Source of the DNA: Geodermatophilus sp. YIM 151500
GTDB lineage: Bacteria; Actinomycetota; Actinomycetes; Mycobacteriales; Geodermatophilaceae
DNA length: 64,000 nt
Reading direction: 5' to 3'
Assembly: GCF_025716945.1 (NCBI RefSeq)
Contig: NZ_JAOVZT010000003.1
Coordinates: 273,898-337,897 of the forward strand
Shown piece by piece: positions 7,737-15,901 of this stretch. The notes below the pieces were generated by a model. That model made no database searches, was not told the DNA's origin, and saw nothing but the letters and a program-made list of their open reading frames with translations. Both the position numbers and the translations under genes were made by a program. How positions within the stretch are numbered: the first letter of the stretch is position 1; each line of letters opens with the position of its first letter.

Positions 7737-7765
7737 TTGGAACACCGTCCGCCGGTGGCTAGCCT
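7737..7765 (+). promoter_or_regulatory. Promoter of the GAF-LytTR regulator gene
   Basis: TTGGAA (7737-7742) and TAGCCT (7760-7765) are separated by 17 bases, a near-consensus housekeeping promoter for an actinomycete. Transcription would start near 7772 and give a leader of about 57 bases before ATG 7829. Confidence 0.5.
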
Positions 7766-7828
7766 CGGGTCAGGCGACCGCTCGACCGATCGTGGGACGC
7801 TCGCTCCCCCGAGCCCAAGGCGAACTGG

Positions 7829-9265
7829 ATGAACGGCGCGAAACACCCGACGACAGGCGCCTTCTGCGCGACGAACGGGGTCGCGCTCTCCGACGAGAGC
7901 CTCCGACGGATCGCCGCCGCCCGGGAACGGTTCGCCGCCGGCGCGGACAGCGTCCACGGGGTCCGTCCCGACATCCTCGTGTCCTGGTACCGGTGCCGCG
8001 AGGAGTACGAGGTCAGCCCGCACCTGGAACGGGCGCCCGCCGCGGCGGGGGGGACCGCGCACTCCATCGAGCACGACGTGGTCTCCGCCGAGCTCGGCGG
8101 CCTGGCCAGCGGGGCGGCACGGGACATCGACGGCGTCGACGGCCTGGCCACCGTGACCGACTGCGACGGACACGTCCTGGCGACCTGGGGTAGCCGGCGC
8201 ATCCAGTCCCTGGCCGCGGACAGCAATCTCGCCGCCTGGTCGGCCTGGTCGGAGCGGGCGAGCGGCACCAACGGCATGGGCACGGCCCTGGAGAACCAGC
8301 ACCCCGTCCTGGTCCGGGGCCCGGAGCACTGGTGCCGGGGATTCCACCTGTGGATGTGTGCCGGCGTCGCCGTGCGCGACGTCGTCACCCGCGACCCGCT
8401 GGCGACCCTCGACATCTCGTGCTGGAAGACGCCGCTGCCCGACGCCGTCCTGCCGTGGCTGCGCGCGGCCGCCGCCGCCACCGAGGCCAAGCTGCGCCGG
8501 CGGGCGCGGCACACCGGCACGCTGCTCGCGGCCGCCCTGGCCGATGCCCGCGAGGCGCCGGGGACGCCGCTGGCCGTCGTGGACACGGTCGGGAAGGTCG
8601 TGCTGGCGAACACCGAGGCCGCCGTCCTGCTGGGCACGCCGGCGGACGCCCCGGCGTACGCACCGTCGGACCGGTGGATGCCGCAGGTCCCCGCCCTGCT
8701 GCAGCTCACCCGGCGGGCGACCGCCCGCGCCCGGCAGGACCACGCGTGGAGCGGGTCGACGCTGCTCTTCGTCCCCTTCCTCGACCAGCCCCTCCCGGTC
8801 TCCGTCCGGCCCGTGTTCGACGCATCGCAGGTGATCGGCGCGCTGCTGGCCTTCCGGGCGACCGGCGACGCCGGTGCCCCGGACCTCCTCGACGAGCCGG
8901 TCCTCGGCGCCCCTGACCCGCACCCGTTCCCGCACCGGGTCGTCGCCCTGCGGGACGACCGCTGGGTCCTCCTCGACCCCCGCGAGATCCGGTACGCGGA
9001 GACCGACCACGACAACGTCTGGCTGACGACCGACCAGGGACGACTGCTGGCCGCCGTCCGGGGTCTGGACCGCCTCGAGCAGGAACTCGGCGGCCGGGGG
9101 TTCCTGCGCGTCCACCGTCGCTTCCTCGTCAACCTCGGCCGGGTGCGGGAGATCGAGCCGGGGTTCAAGGGCGCGCTCTTCCTCGCCACCGACACGCGCA
9201 GCCACGAGACCGTGCCGGTCGCCCGCCGGCACGTGGCGCGGGTCCGCCAGGCGCTCGGTCTGTAG
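7829..9265 (+). CDS. GAF-domain transcriptional regulator with LytTR DNA-binding domain
   Basis: Encodes 478 residues. The first 220 resemble the sensor half of AcoR/MimR-type activators: VRPDILVSWYRCREEYEVSP, then a GAF-like region with ATVTDCDGHVLATWG and SERASGTNGMGTAL. Residues about 220-350 look PAS-like (LAVVDTVGKVVLANTEAA). In place of the AAA+ sigma-54 module, the last 100 residues form a LytTR domain (IRYAETDHDNVWLTTDQGR, FLRVHRRFLVNLGRVREIE). It is divergent from the PQQ alcohol oxidation operon, so it most likely senses an alcohol or aldehyde and controls that operon. This is an inference from context and from the role of MimR/AcoR relatives. Confidence 0.85.
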   Translation: MNGAKHPTTGAFCATNGVALSDESLRRIAAARERFAAGADSVHGVRPDILVSWYRCREEYEVSPHLERAPAAAGGTAHSIEHDVVSAELGGLASGAARDIDGVDGLATVTDCDGHVLATWGSRRIQSLAADSNLAAWSAWSERASGTNGMGTALENQHPVLVRGPEHWCRGFHLWMCAGVAVRDVVTRDPLATLDISCWKTPLPDAVLPWLRAAAAATEAKLRRRARHTGTLLAAALADAREAPGTPLAVVDTVGKVVLANTEAAVLLGTPADAPAYAPSDRWMPQVPALLQLTRRATARARQDHAWSGSTLLFVPFLDQPLPVSVRPVFDASQVIGALLAFRATGDAGAPDLLDEPVLGAPDPHPFPHRVVALRDDRWVLLDPREIRYAETDHDNVWLTTDQGRLLAAVRGLDRLEQELGGRGFLRVHRRFLVNLGRVREIEPGFKGALFLATDTRSHETVPVARRHVARVRQALGL

Positions 9266-9404
9266 GCCGGGGTGAGCACTCCGTCGACGACGAGGATCGA
9301 GGACCTGCACCGGGGCTGACCGGAGCTCCCGTCGGACGCGCGAAGGCCGGCGCCGGCGTCCGGAAGGGGTCCGAGGCCGAGAGGAGGCTGCCAAGCTCCG
9401 TGAG

Positions 9405-10832
9405 GTGACCGAACAGCAGGAGCGGTGGGGGCGGCACACCGTGCTGACCGCGGCCGACAGCCGGGGCTTCCGGTCCCTGCGCCACAGCGCCTCGCCCCGG
9501 GCGGAGCGCTACGCGCTCGGTCGTCGGCTGCGGGACCGGGCGCCGCGTGCCGGTCTCGGGGACTGGGCGCCGGAACCCGGGCGGCCGGACGTCGTCGAGC
9601 AGGTGAGCCGGTCGCACGAGGGCCGCCTGGACTGGCTGGTCCCGGTGCGCATCGGGCGGATGATCGCCTCGCCGTACGCCTTCCTCCGTGGCGCGGCCAA
9701 CGTGCACGCCGCCGACTTCGCCGCACTGCCGGTCACCGGGATCACGCCGGTCATCTGCGGTGACGCCCACCTGGGCAACTTCGGGTTCTACGCCTCCCCG
9801 GAGCGCGACCTCGTGTTCGACCTGAACGACTTCGACGAGGCGCACCCGGGTGCCTGGGAGTGGGACCTGCGGCGCCTCACGGCGAGCGTCTGGGTGGCCG
9901 GGCGGCAGAACGGCGCTCCGGAGGACGCGTGCGGGACCGCGGTGGCGCGGTGCGTCGAGGAGTACCGGATGCAGATCGCCGCCCTGGCCGAGCAGCCGCT
10001 GCTCGCCCGGTCCTACGAGCGGCTCGACGTCGACCGGATGCTGGAGACGGCGCCGCGCACGGCCCTGCGCGCCGAGATCGAGACCTCCGCCCGACGAGCG
10101 CGCAGGCGTACCAGCGACCGTGCGCTGCCCCGGATCACCGAGCAGCGCGACGGTGTCCGGCACATCGTCACCGAGCCGCCGCTGATCACCCGGCCGGAAG
10201 CGGCCGAGGCGGACCGTCTGGCCGCGGCGCTGGACGACTACCTGCGCACCCTGCCGACGCACTGGGCCCGGGTGGTGGGCGGCTACCGCCTCGTCGACCT
10301 GGCGCACAAGGTGGTCGGCGTCGGATCCGTGGGGCTGCGCGCCTGGGTCGCCCTGTGCGAGGGCAGCAGCACCGACGACGTGCTGTTCCTGCAGCTCAAG
10401 CAGGCCAGGCGCTCGGTGGTCGCCCCGTTCGTGCACGGCGACTCGGCCTGGCACGCCCACCAGGGCCAGCGCGTCGTCGAGTACCAGCAGGCGGTGCAGA
10501 CGGTCAGCGACCCGCTCCTCGGGTGGACCAGCGTCGGCGACGTCCAGTACTACGTCCGCCAGTTCCGCGACATGAAGGGCGCGATCGCGGTCGACGGCAT
10601 CGACGCCACCGCGCTGACCGACTACGCCGGCATCTGCGGCTACCTGCTGGCCAAGGGGCACGCCCGGACCAGCGGTGCGTCGATGATCGCCGGCTACCTC
10701 GGGGGCGGGCGCAAGGTCCGGGAGGCCCTCTGCCGGTTCGCCCGGGCCTACGCCGACCAGACCGAACGGGACCACGCCGACCTGGTCGGCGCCGTCCGGC
10801 GGGGCGTCCTGCCGGCCGAGACGGGCATCTGA
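9405..10832 (+). CDS. DUF2252 family protein
   Basis: Encodes 475 residues of the DUF2252 family. The core ICGDAHLGNFGFY followed by LVFDLNDFDEA resembles the catalytic HxDxxxxN and metal-binding DFD motifs of aminoglycoside-phosphotransferase-like kinases, and the family is thought to share that fold. Later conserved blocks include GVGSVGLRAWVALCEG and QGQRVVEYQQAVQTVSDPLLG. It starts at GTG 9405 with GAGGAGG upstream. No signal peptide. It stands alone, with a terminator-like hairpin right after its stop. The substrate is unknown. Confidence 0.88.
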   Translation: MTEQQERWGRHTVLTAADSRGFRSLRHSASPRAERYALGRRLRDRAPRAGLGDWAPEPGRPDVVEQVSRSHEGRLDWLVPVRIGRMIASPYAFLRGAANVHAADFAALPVTGITPVICGDAHLGNFGFYASPERDLVFDLNDFDEAHPGAWEWDLRRLTASVWVAGRQNGAPEDACGTAVARCVEEYRMQIAALAEQPLLARSYERLDVDRMLETAPRTALRAEIETSARRARRRTSDRALPRITEQRDGVRHIVTEPPLITRPEAAEADRLAAALDDYLRTLPTHWARVVGGYRLVDLAHKVVGVGSVGLRAWVALCEGSSTDDVLFLQLKQARRSVVAPFVHGDSAWHAHQGQRVVEYQQAVQTVSDPLLGWTSVGDVQYYVRQFRDMKGAIAVDGIDATALTDYAGICGYLLAKGHARTSGASMIAGYLGGGRKVREALCRFARAYADQTERDHADLVGAVRRGVLPAETGI

Positions 10833-10837
10833 ACGCA

Positions 10838-10855
10838 CGGCGGGTCGGCCCGCCG
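10838..10855 (+). terminator. Hairpin after the DUF2252 gene
   Basis: A 7-base perfect stem CGGCGGG/CCCGCCG with a TCGG loop lies six bases after the stop codon. No T-run follows, which is usual in very GC-rich actinomycete DNA. Confidence 0.5.
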
Positions 10856-11023
10856 GCCGTTCCGGGCACCGGGCGGCCGGTCGGGCGTCGGCCCGGGACG
10901 TCGGCTCCACGCCGGACGCGCCGTCGGTCGTGCCGCCCGCCGCGGAGGCCCTTTCCTCGCAGCGCCGTCCGTGGTCGACTGCGCTCGTCGCTGGCTGGTG
11001 GCCGCACGCATCTGGGGGCCGGG

Positions 11024-11281
11024 ATGTCGCTGGAACAGGACGTGGCGGCGGCGCGCAGCGCCGTCGACGAGGTGGAGCGGGCGTGCGCCCGGGTCACGGG
11101 TCACTTCCGGGACACCGTCGACGTGCGCCGCCTGCGCCTCGACGTCTCCCGGTTGCGCGACGACCTCGACCTGCTCTGCGGCGCGCAGCCCGCGGCGGCG
11201 CAGACCCCGCAGTTCGGGTCGGTCAGCTGGGACGACGGCATGGACGACGGCATCGGCCTCCCGGGCGGGGCGACTCGTTGA
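11024..11281 (+). CDS. Small protein preceding sdhC
   Basis: Encodes 85 residues. The first 55 are predicted helical and coiled-coil-like (LEQDVAAARSAVDEVERACARV, then RRLRLDVSRLRDDLDLLCG). The acidic tail includes SWDDGMDDGIGLPGG. It is soluble with no signal peptide. The stop TGA overlaps a TTG that is the best start for sdhC, so the two are probably co-translated. A small conserved gene also precedes the Sdh1 genes of Mycobacterium tuberculosis (Rv0250c before Rv0249c), which suggests this is the counterpart. Its function is unknown; an assembly or regulatory role for the dehydrogenase is an inference. Confidence 0.6.
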   Translation: MSLEQDVAAARSAVDEVERACARVTGHFRDTVDVRRLRLDVSRLRDDLDLLCGAQPAAAQTPQFGSVSWDDGMDDGIGLPGGATR

Positions 11282-12105
11282 CCAGGGCCGCTCCACGCAA
11301 CGGGGCGGTCGCCGCCGGAGGTGGGAACGGATCGGCGCCCCCGCGCCGGGCCGAGATCGAGGCGCGGACCTTGCGCACCGACCGGTGGTGGGTCCAGCCG
11401 CTGGTCACGGTCCTGGTGCTCGTCGCGTTCATCGTCTACGCCACCATCCGGGCGTTCCAGAACGCGCACTACTTCGCCGAGCCCTACATCTCGCCGTTCT
11501 ACTCGCCCTGCCTCACGACCGCGTGCGAGGGCGACACGTTCCCGGAGCTGTTCACCGGACCGACGTGGATCTCGCCGGCGCTCTACATCCTGGTCTTCCC
11601 GCTGGGCATCCGGCTGACCTGCTACTACTACCGCAAGGCCTACTACCGGTCGTTCTGGCTGTCGCCGCCGGCCTGCGCGGTCGCCGAGCCGCACCGCCGC
11701 TACACCGGTGAGACCCGCTTCCCGCTCGTCGGTCAGAACGTGCACCGGTACTTCCTGTACGCGGCGCTCGTCATCAACGTGATCCTCCTGTACGACGCGG
11801 TCCTCGCCTTCCGCGACGAGACCGGCGAGTGGGGGCACATGGGGCTCGGCACGCTCGTCCTGCTCGTCAACGCCGTCCTCCTGGCGCTGTACTCGCTCTC
11901 CTGCCACTCCTGCCGGCACATCGTCGGCGGCCGGCTGAACCACTTCTCGCGGCATCCGCTGCGCTACCGGTTCTGGACCGCCGTGTCCCGCCTCAACGCC
12001 CGGCACATGCAGTACGCGTGGGCGTCGCTGTTCAGCGTCGCCTTCGCCGACTTCTACGTCTTCCTCCTCGCCACCGGCACGATTACGGACCTGAGGTTCT
12101 TCTGA
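11278..12105 (+). CDS. sdhC: Succinate dehydrogenase Sdh1-type membrane anchor
   Basis: Encodes 275 residues with about five membrane segments, the large single-anchor type seen in the mycobacterial Sdh1 complex (Rv0249c is of similar length). It receives electrons from SdhB and passes them to quinone. Landmarks are TLRTDRWWVQPLVTVLVLVAF, NAHYFAEPYISPFYSPC, LTCYYYRKAYYRSFWLSPPAC and a Cys/His cluster C209-H210-x-C212-x-H214 in a hydrophobic segment. That cluster could ligate the membrane-embedded Rieske-type centre reported for mycobacterial Sdh1. No ATG or GTG is suitably placed, and TTG 11278 overlaps the preceding stop (TTGA). The stop shares a base with the sdhA start. Confidence 0.88.
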   Translation: MTRAAPRNGAVAAGGGNGSAPPRRAEIEARTLRTDRWWVQPLVTVLVLVAFIVYATIRAFQNAHYFAEPYISPFYSPCLTTACEGDTFPELFTGPTWISPALYILVFPLGIRLTCYYYRKAYYRSFWLSPPACAVAEPHRRYTGETRFPLVGQNVHRYFLYAALVINVILLYDAVLAFRDETGEWGHMGLGTLVLLVNAVLLALYSLSCHSCRHIVGGRLNHFSRHPLRYRFWTAVSRLNARHMQYAWASLFSVAFADFYVFLLATGTITDLRFF

Positions 12106-13931
12106 TGGAGCTGGAGAGGCACGAGTACGACGTGGTGGTCGTCGGGGCCGGCGGCGCGGGCCTGCGGGCCGCGATCGAGGCCCACGAGAACGGCGCGCGG
12201 ACGGCGGTGGTCTGCAAGTCGCTGCTCGGCAAGGCGCACACGGTGATGGCCGAGGGCGGCATCGCCGCGGCGATGGGCAACCTCTGGCCCGAGGACGACT
12301 GGCGGGTGCACTTCCGCGACACGATGCGCGGCGGAAAGATGCTCAACCACTGGCGGATGGCGCAGCTGCACGCCCAGGAGGCGCCGGACCGGGTCCGGGA
12401 GCTCGAGGACTGGGGCGCGCTGTTCGACCGCACCCCCGACGGGCTGATCAGCCAGCGCGACTTCGGCGGACACCGCTACGCCCGGCTGGCGCACGTCGGT
12501 GACCGCACCGGGCTGGAGCTGATCCGCACCCTCCAGCAACGCACCGTGGCGCTCGGCATCGACGTCTACATGGAGTGCACGGTCACCCGCCTGCTGACCG
12601 GACCGGTCGCGGGCGGGGGTGCCGGCGAGGAGCAGGGCATCACCGGCGCGTTCGGCTACTGGCGGGAGTCCGGCCGCTTCGTCGCCTGGCAGGCCCCGTC
12701 GGTGGTGCTGGCCACCGGCGGGATCGGCAAGTCCTACAAGGTCACCTCGAACTCCTGGGAGTACACCGGCGACGGGCACTCCCTGGCCCTGCAGGCCGGC
12801 GCCACGCTCGTGAACATGGAGTTCGTCCAGTTCCACCCCACCGGGATGATCTGGCCGCCGTCGGTGCGCGGCATCCTCGTCACCGAGAGCGTGCGCGGGG
12901 ACGGCGGCGTCCTGCGCAACTCCGCCGGCAACCGGTTCATGTTCGACTACATCCCCGACTTCTTCCGCAAGGAGACCGCCGAGACCGAGGACGAGGCGGA
13001 CCGCTGGTACGAGGACAAGAAGAACAACCGCCGACCGCCGGAGCTCCTCCCGCGCGACGAGGTGGCCCGTGCCATCAACAGCGAGGTCAAGGCCGGCCGC
13101 GGCACGCCGCACGGCGGGGTGTTCCTCGACATCGCGTCGCGCCGGTCCGCGGAGTACATCCGCAAGCGCCTGCCCTCGATGTACCACCAGTTCAAGGAGC
13201 TGGCCGAGGTCGACATCACCGCCGAGCCGATGGAGGTGGGTCCGACCTGCCACTACGTGATGGGCGGGGTGGAGGTCGAGCCCGACACCGCGGCGGCACG
13301 CGTTCCGGGGCTCTTCGCGGCGGGCGAGGTCGCCGGCGGCATGCACGGGTCGAACCGGCTCGGTGGCAACTCCCTGTCGGACCTGCTGGTGTTCGGCCGG
13401 CGGGCGGGCCTGGCCGCGGCCGAGCACGCCCTGAAGCACACCGGCGGGGTCGCACTTCCCGAGGCCGCGCTGGCCGACGCCGCCCGCGCCGCCCTGGAGC
13501 CCTTCGACCGGGAGGGCGGCGAGAACCCCTACACGGTCCAGCAGGACCTGCAGCAGACGATGCACGACCTGGTCGGCATCATCCGGACGGCGTCGGAGAT
13601 CGAGCGGGCGCTCGAGCGCATCGCGGAACTCCGGAGGCGGGTCGCCGACCTCTCCGTCGAGGGACACCGGCAGTACAACCCGGGATGGCACCTCGCCCTG
13701 GACCTGCCGCACATGCTGCTCGTCAGCGAGTGCATCGCCCGAGCGGCTCTCGAACGCCAGGAGAGCCGCGGCGGTCACACCCGCGACGACTTCCCGGCCA
13801 CCGACGCCGAGTGGGCGACGACCAACCTCGTCTGCGTCCTCGCCCCGGACGGCGGGGTGTCCCTCACCCGGCAGCCGCTCCCGCAGATGCCGCCGGAGCT
13901 CGCCGAGATCTTCGAGGAGGTCCCGGGATGA
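12105..13931 (+). CDS. sdhA: Succinate dehydrogenase/fumarate reductase flavoprotein subunit
   Basis: Encodes 608 residues. It oxidises succinate to fumarate in the TCA cycle at the inner face of the membrane. It has an N-terminal FAD-binding VVVGAGGAGLRAAIEA and the flavinylation-region segment KAHTVMAEGGIAAAMGN. Active-site blocks are QFHPTGMIWPPS, TESVRGDGGVLRN, PTCHYVMGGVEV and GMHGSNRLGGNSLSDLLVFGRRAG. It follows sdhC in a TGATG junction and overlaps sdhB by four bases, so the complex is translated as one unit. Confidence 0.95.
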   Translation: MELERHEYDVVVVGAGGAGLRAAIEAHENGARTAVVCKSLLGKAHTVMAEGGIAAAMGNLWPEDDWRVHFRDTMRGGKMLNHWRMAQLHAQEAPDRVRELEDWGALFDRTPDGLISQRDFGGHRYARLAHVGDRTGLELIRTLQQRTVALGIDVYMECTVTRLLTGPVAGGGAGEEQGITGAFGYWRESGRFVAWQAPSVVLATGGIGKSYKVTSNSWEYTGDGHSLALQAGATLVNMEFVQFHPTGMIWPPSVRGILVTESVRGDGGVLRNSAGNRFMFDYIPDFFRKETAETEDEADRWYEDKKNNRRPPELLPRDEVARAINSEVKAGRGTPHGGVFLDIASRRSAEYIRKRLPSMYHQFKELAEVDITAEPMEVGPTCHYVMGGVEVEPDTAAARVPGLFAAGEVAGGMHGSNRLGGNSLSDLLVFGRRAGLAAAEHALKHTGGVALPEAALADAARAALEPFDREGGENPYTVQQDLQQTMHDLVGIIRTASEIERALERIAELRRRVADLSVEGHRQYNPGWHLALDLPHMLLVSECIARAALERQESRGGHTRDDFPATDAEWATTNLVCVLAPDGGVSLTRQPLPQMPPELAEIFEEVPG

Positions 13932-14683
13932 GCTACGACGCGACCTTCCGGGTCTGGCGCGGCGACGCCACCGGCGGCGACCTGCAGACGTTCACCGTGG
14001 AGGTCAACGAGGGCGAGGTCGTCCTCGACGTGATCCACCGGCTGCAGGCCTCCCAGGCCGGCGACCTCGCCGTCCGGTGGAACTGCAAGGCCGGCAAGTG
14101 CGGCTCGTGCAGCGCGGAGGTCAACGGGCGGCCGCGACTGCTGTGCATGACCCGGATGAGCACGTTCGCGGAGACCGAGACGGTCACCATCACCCCGCTG
14201 CGCGCCTTCCCCGTGATCCGCGACCTGGTCACCGACGTGTCCTACAACTACGTCAAGGCCGCGCAGATCCCCGCGTTCACGCCGGGCCCCCGGGACGCGG
14301 ACGGCGCGCACCGGATGCAGCAGGTCGACGTCGAGCGCTCGCAGGAGTTCCGCAAGTGCATCGAGTGCTGGCTCTGCCAGGACACCTGCCACGTCATCCG
14401 TGACCACGAGGAGAACAAGGCGGCCTTCGCCGGACCGCGCTTCCTCATCCGCCTCGCCGAGCTCGACATGCACCCGCTCGACGTGCTCGACCGGCGCGAG
14501 GACGCGCAGGACCAGTTCGGTCTCGGCTACTGCAACATCACGAAGTGCTGCAGCGAGGTCTGCCCGGAAGGCATCCACCTCACCGACAACGGGATCATCC
14601 CGCTGAAGGAACGGGTGGCGGACCGCAGGTTCGACCCGCTGACCTGGCTCGGCTCCCGGATCGGGCGGCGGCCCAGGAGCTGA
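13928..14683 (+). CDS. sdhB: Succinate dehydrogenase/fumarate reductase iron-sulfur subunit
   Basis: Encodes 251 residues and carries electrons from SdhA flavin to the membrane anchor. Plant-type [2Fe-2S] ligands are C53, C58, C61 and C73. The two C-terminal cluster motifs are C144-x2-C147-x2-C150-x3-C154 and the group C202, C207, C208, C212 (CNITKCCSEVCPEG). The pattern is that of the Sdh1 class. The ATG overlaps the sdhA stop (ATGA). It is the last gene of the operon; the convergent acetyltransferase gene ends 45 bases away. Confidence 0.95.
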   Translation: MSYDATFRVWRGDATGGDLQTFTVEVNEGEVVLDVIHRLQASQAGDLAVRWNCKAGKCGSCSAEVNGRPRLLCMTRMSTFAETETVTITPLRAFPVIRDLVTDVSYNYVKAAQIPAFTPGPRDADGAHRMQQVDVERSQEFRKCIECWLCQDTCHVIRDHEENKAAFAGPRFLIRLAELDMHPLDVLDRREDAQDQFGLGYCNITKCCSEVCPEGIHLTDNGIIPLKERVADRRFDPLTWLGSRIGRRPRS

Positions 14684-14728
14684 GGACGCCTCGGTCCGCT
14701 CCCCGCTGCGATGCTCCCTCGGCCGCGC

Positions 14729-15340
14729 TCAGGCGGCCGGGCGCCACATCGGCCAGAGCGGCGGCCCGCCGGGAGCCGCGATCGGCGTCGCGGCCACGAA
14801 GCCGTGCCGTTCGTAGAGGGCGCGGCTGCGCGGGCTGGTCGCCTCCAGGTAGGCAGGGTGCCCGCAGCGGTCGGCCCGCTCGAGCACCGGGGCCAGCAGG
14901 CTGCTGCCGATCCCGCGCCCCTGGACGTCGGGGGCGACGCCGAGGAACCACAGGTACTCGTGCGGCTCGGTGGGGTGGACCCGCTCCATCGCGGCGATCA
15001 CCTGCTCGACGCGGTCGGCGTGCGGGTGGAACAGCTCGGAGAGCCGGGCCGCGAAGCCGGCCCCTGCCTCCTCGGACATCGCCTCGTGCCCGTACGGGAC
15101 CCACAGCGCCGCACCGTGGACCCCGACCGCGGTGGTCCAGGTGTCGTCGTGGGAGGCCAGGAGGTCGACCAGGACGTGGAAGAACTCGCGGTTCGTCGCG
15201 GCGCGGACCCCGGCGTCGGGGACGAGCCAGCGGAACACCGGGTCGTCGGTGAAGGCGGCGGCGAGGACGGAACCGACCGCGGCGGTGTCCCCGGGCCCGG
15301 CCCGGCGGACGTCGGTGCCCAGTGCGTGCAGGATGGTCAT
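14729..15340 (-). CDS. GNAT family N-acetyltransferase
   Basis: Encodes 203 residues. The acyl-CoA binding motif is LGVAPDVQGRGIGSSLLAPVL, followed by the typical TSPRSRALYERHGF segment. The N-terminus VRRAGPGDTAAVGSVLAAAF is also standard for the fold. It transfers an acetyl group from acetyl-CoA to an unknown acceptor in the cytosol. The frame stays open upstream into a truncated methyltransferase, but ATG 15340 fits the GNAT family, and the upstream part belongs to a decayed gene. It is convergent with sdhB. Confidence 0.85.
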   Translation of the reverse strand: MTILHALGTDVRRAGPGDTAAVGSVLAAAFTDDPVFRWLVPDAGVRAATNREFFHVLVDLLASHDDTWTTAVGVHGAALWVPYGHEAMSEEAGAGFAARLSELFHPHADRVEQVIAAMERVHPTEPHEYLWFLGVAPDVQGRGIGSSLLAPVLERADRCGHPAYLEATSPRSRALYERHGFVAATPIAAPGGPPLWPMWRPAA

Positions 15341-15436
15341 GATCGCTCCAGCGGTGGATCGGCGGTGTGCACGCACCCTGTCGGGACCGCCTGTTGCCCG
15401 GGTGTTGTCCCCGTGACGTGCGCATCGGCGTAGCCG

Positions 15437-15846
15437 ACAGTCGTCCGCAGCGATCGACCTGGCGAGCAGCGTCCCGCCGCGACGCAGCACCCTGCGGGCC
15501 TCGCGCAGCGCGTGGCGCGGGTCGGCCAGCTGGTACAGCACGTCGATCGCGGTGACCGCGTCGAAGGCGGCATCGGCGAACGGCAGGCGCGCCGCTTCCC
15601 CCCGGACCACCGGAGGCGGGTGCGCGCGCACCATGGCCGCCGCGACGTCCAGGCCGACGACGACCGGGCCGGGCGGCATCGCCGAGCGCAGCACGCCGTC
15701 GGCGCAGCCCACGTCGAGGACCCGGCGCGCTCCCAGGGCCGCCAGCCGGGAGGCGACCTCGCCGTAGAGGCTCACCGAGGGAACGCGCGGCCGACCGCCA
15801 TGCCCAGCCGGTAGCCCTCCGGGGCCGCGTCGTAGTCGGAGGGCAC
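15437..15846 (-). pseudogene. Broken class I SAM methyltransferase gene
   Basis: Read from GTG 15846, the frame gives a normal methyltransferase N-terminus (SDYDAAPEGYRLGMAVGRAFP) and then hits a stop near 15775. One base shift restores the expected continuation SLYGEVASRLAALGARRVLDVGCADG (motif I with SAM-binding glycines), then AARLPFADAAFDAVTAIDVL. The similarity ends at about 15437, after GGTLLARSIAADD, where unrelated sequence leads into the acetyltransferase gene. The gene therefore carries a one-base frameshift and has lost its substrate-binding C-terminal part. It is either dead or a sequencing error combined with a truncation. Confidence 0.7.
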
Positions 15847-15901
15847 ACCCGCCACGGGGACAGCGTGGCCCGGGTCCGCCCGCCGCGAGGGGTCAGGTCT
15901 G

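Larger units (their letters stand above)
7513..7828. other. Divergent control region, PQQ operon / LytTR regulator
   Basis: This 316-base gene-free stretch separates the PQQ operon (leftward) from its probable regulator (rightward). It holds 3.6 copies of a 16-base repeat next to the operon start and a clear promoter for the regulator. No convincing -10/-35 pair was found for the operon itself. GC-rich hairpins are frequent but none stands out. Confidence 0.6.

Noticed and set aside
7229-9439. Long minus-strand open frame opposite the LytTR regulator gene
   Set aside because: The plus-strand protein has GAF and LytTR motifs, while the minus-strand reading is low-complexity Arg/Pro/Gly sequence.
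14729-15775. Methyltransferase-acetyltransferase fusion protein of 348 residues
   Set aside because: The methyltransferase part is frameshifted upstream and lacks its C-terminal half, and the GNAT domain has its own ATG. It is treated as a pseudogene plus a normal gene.
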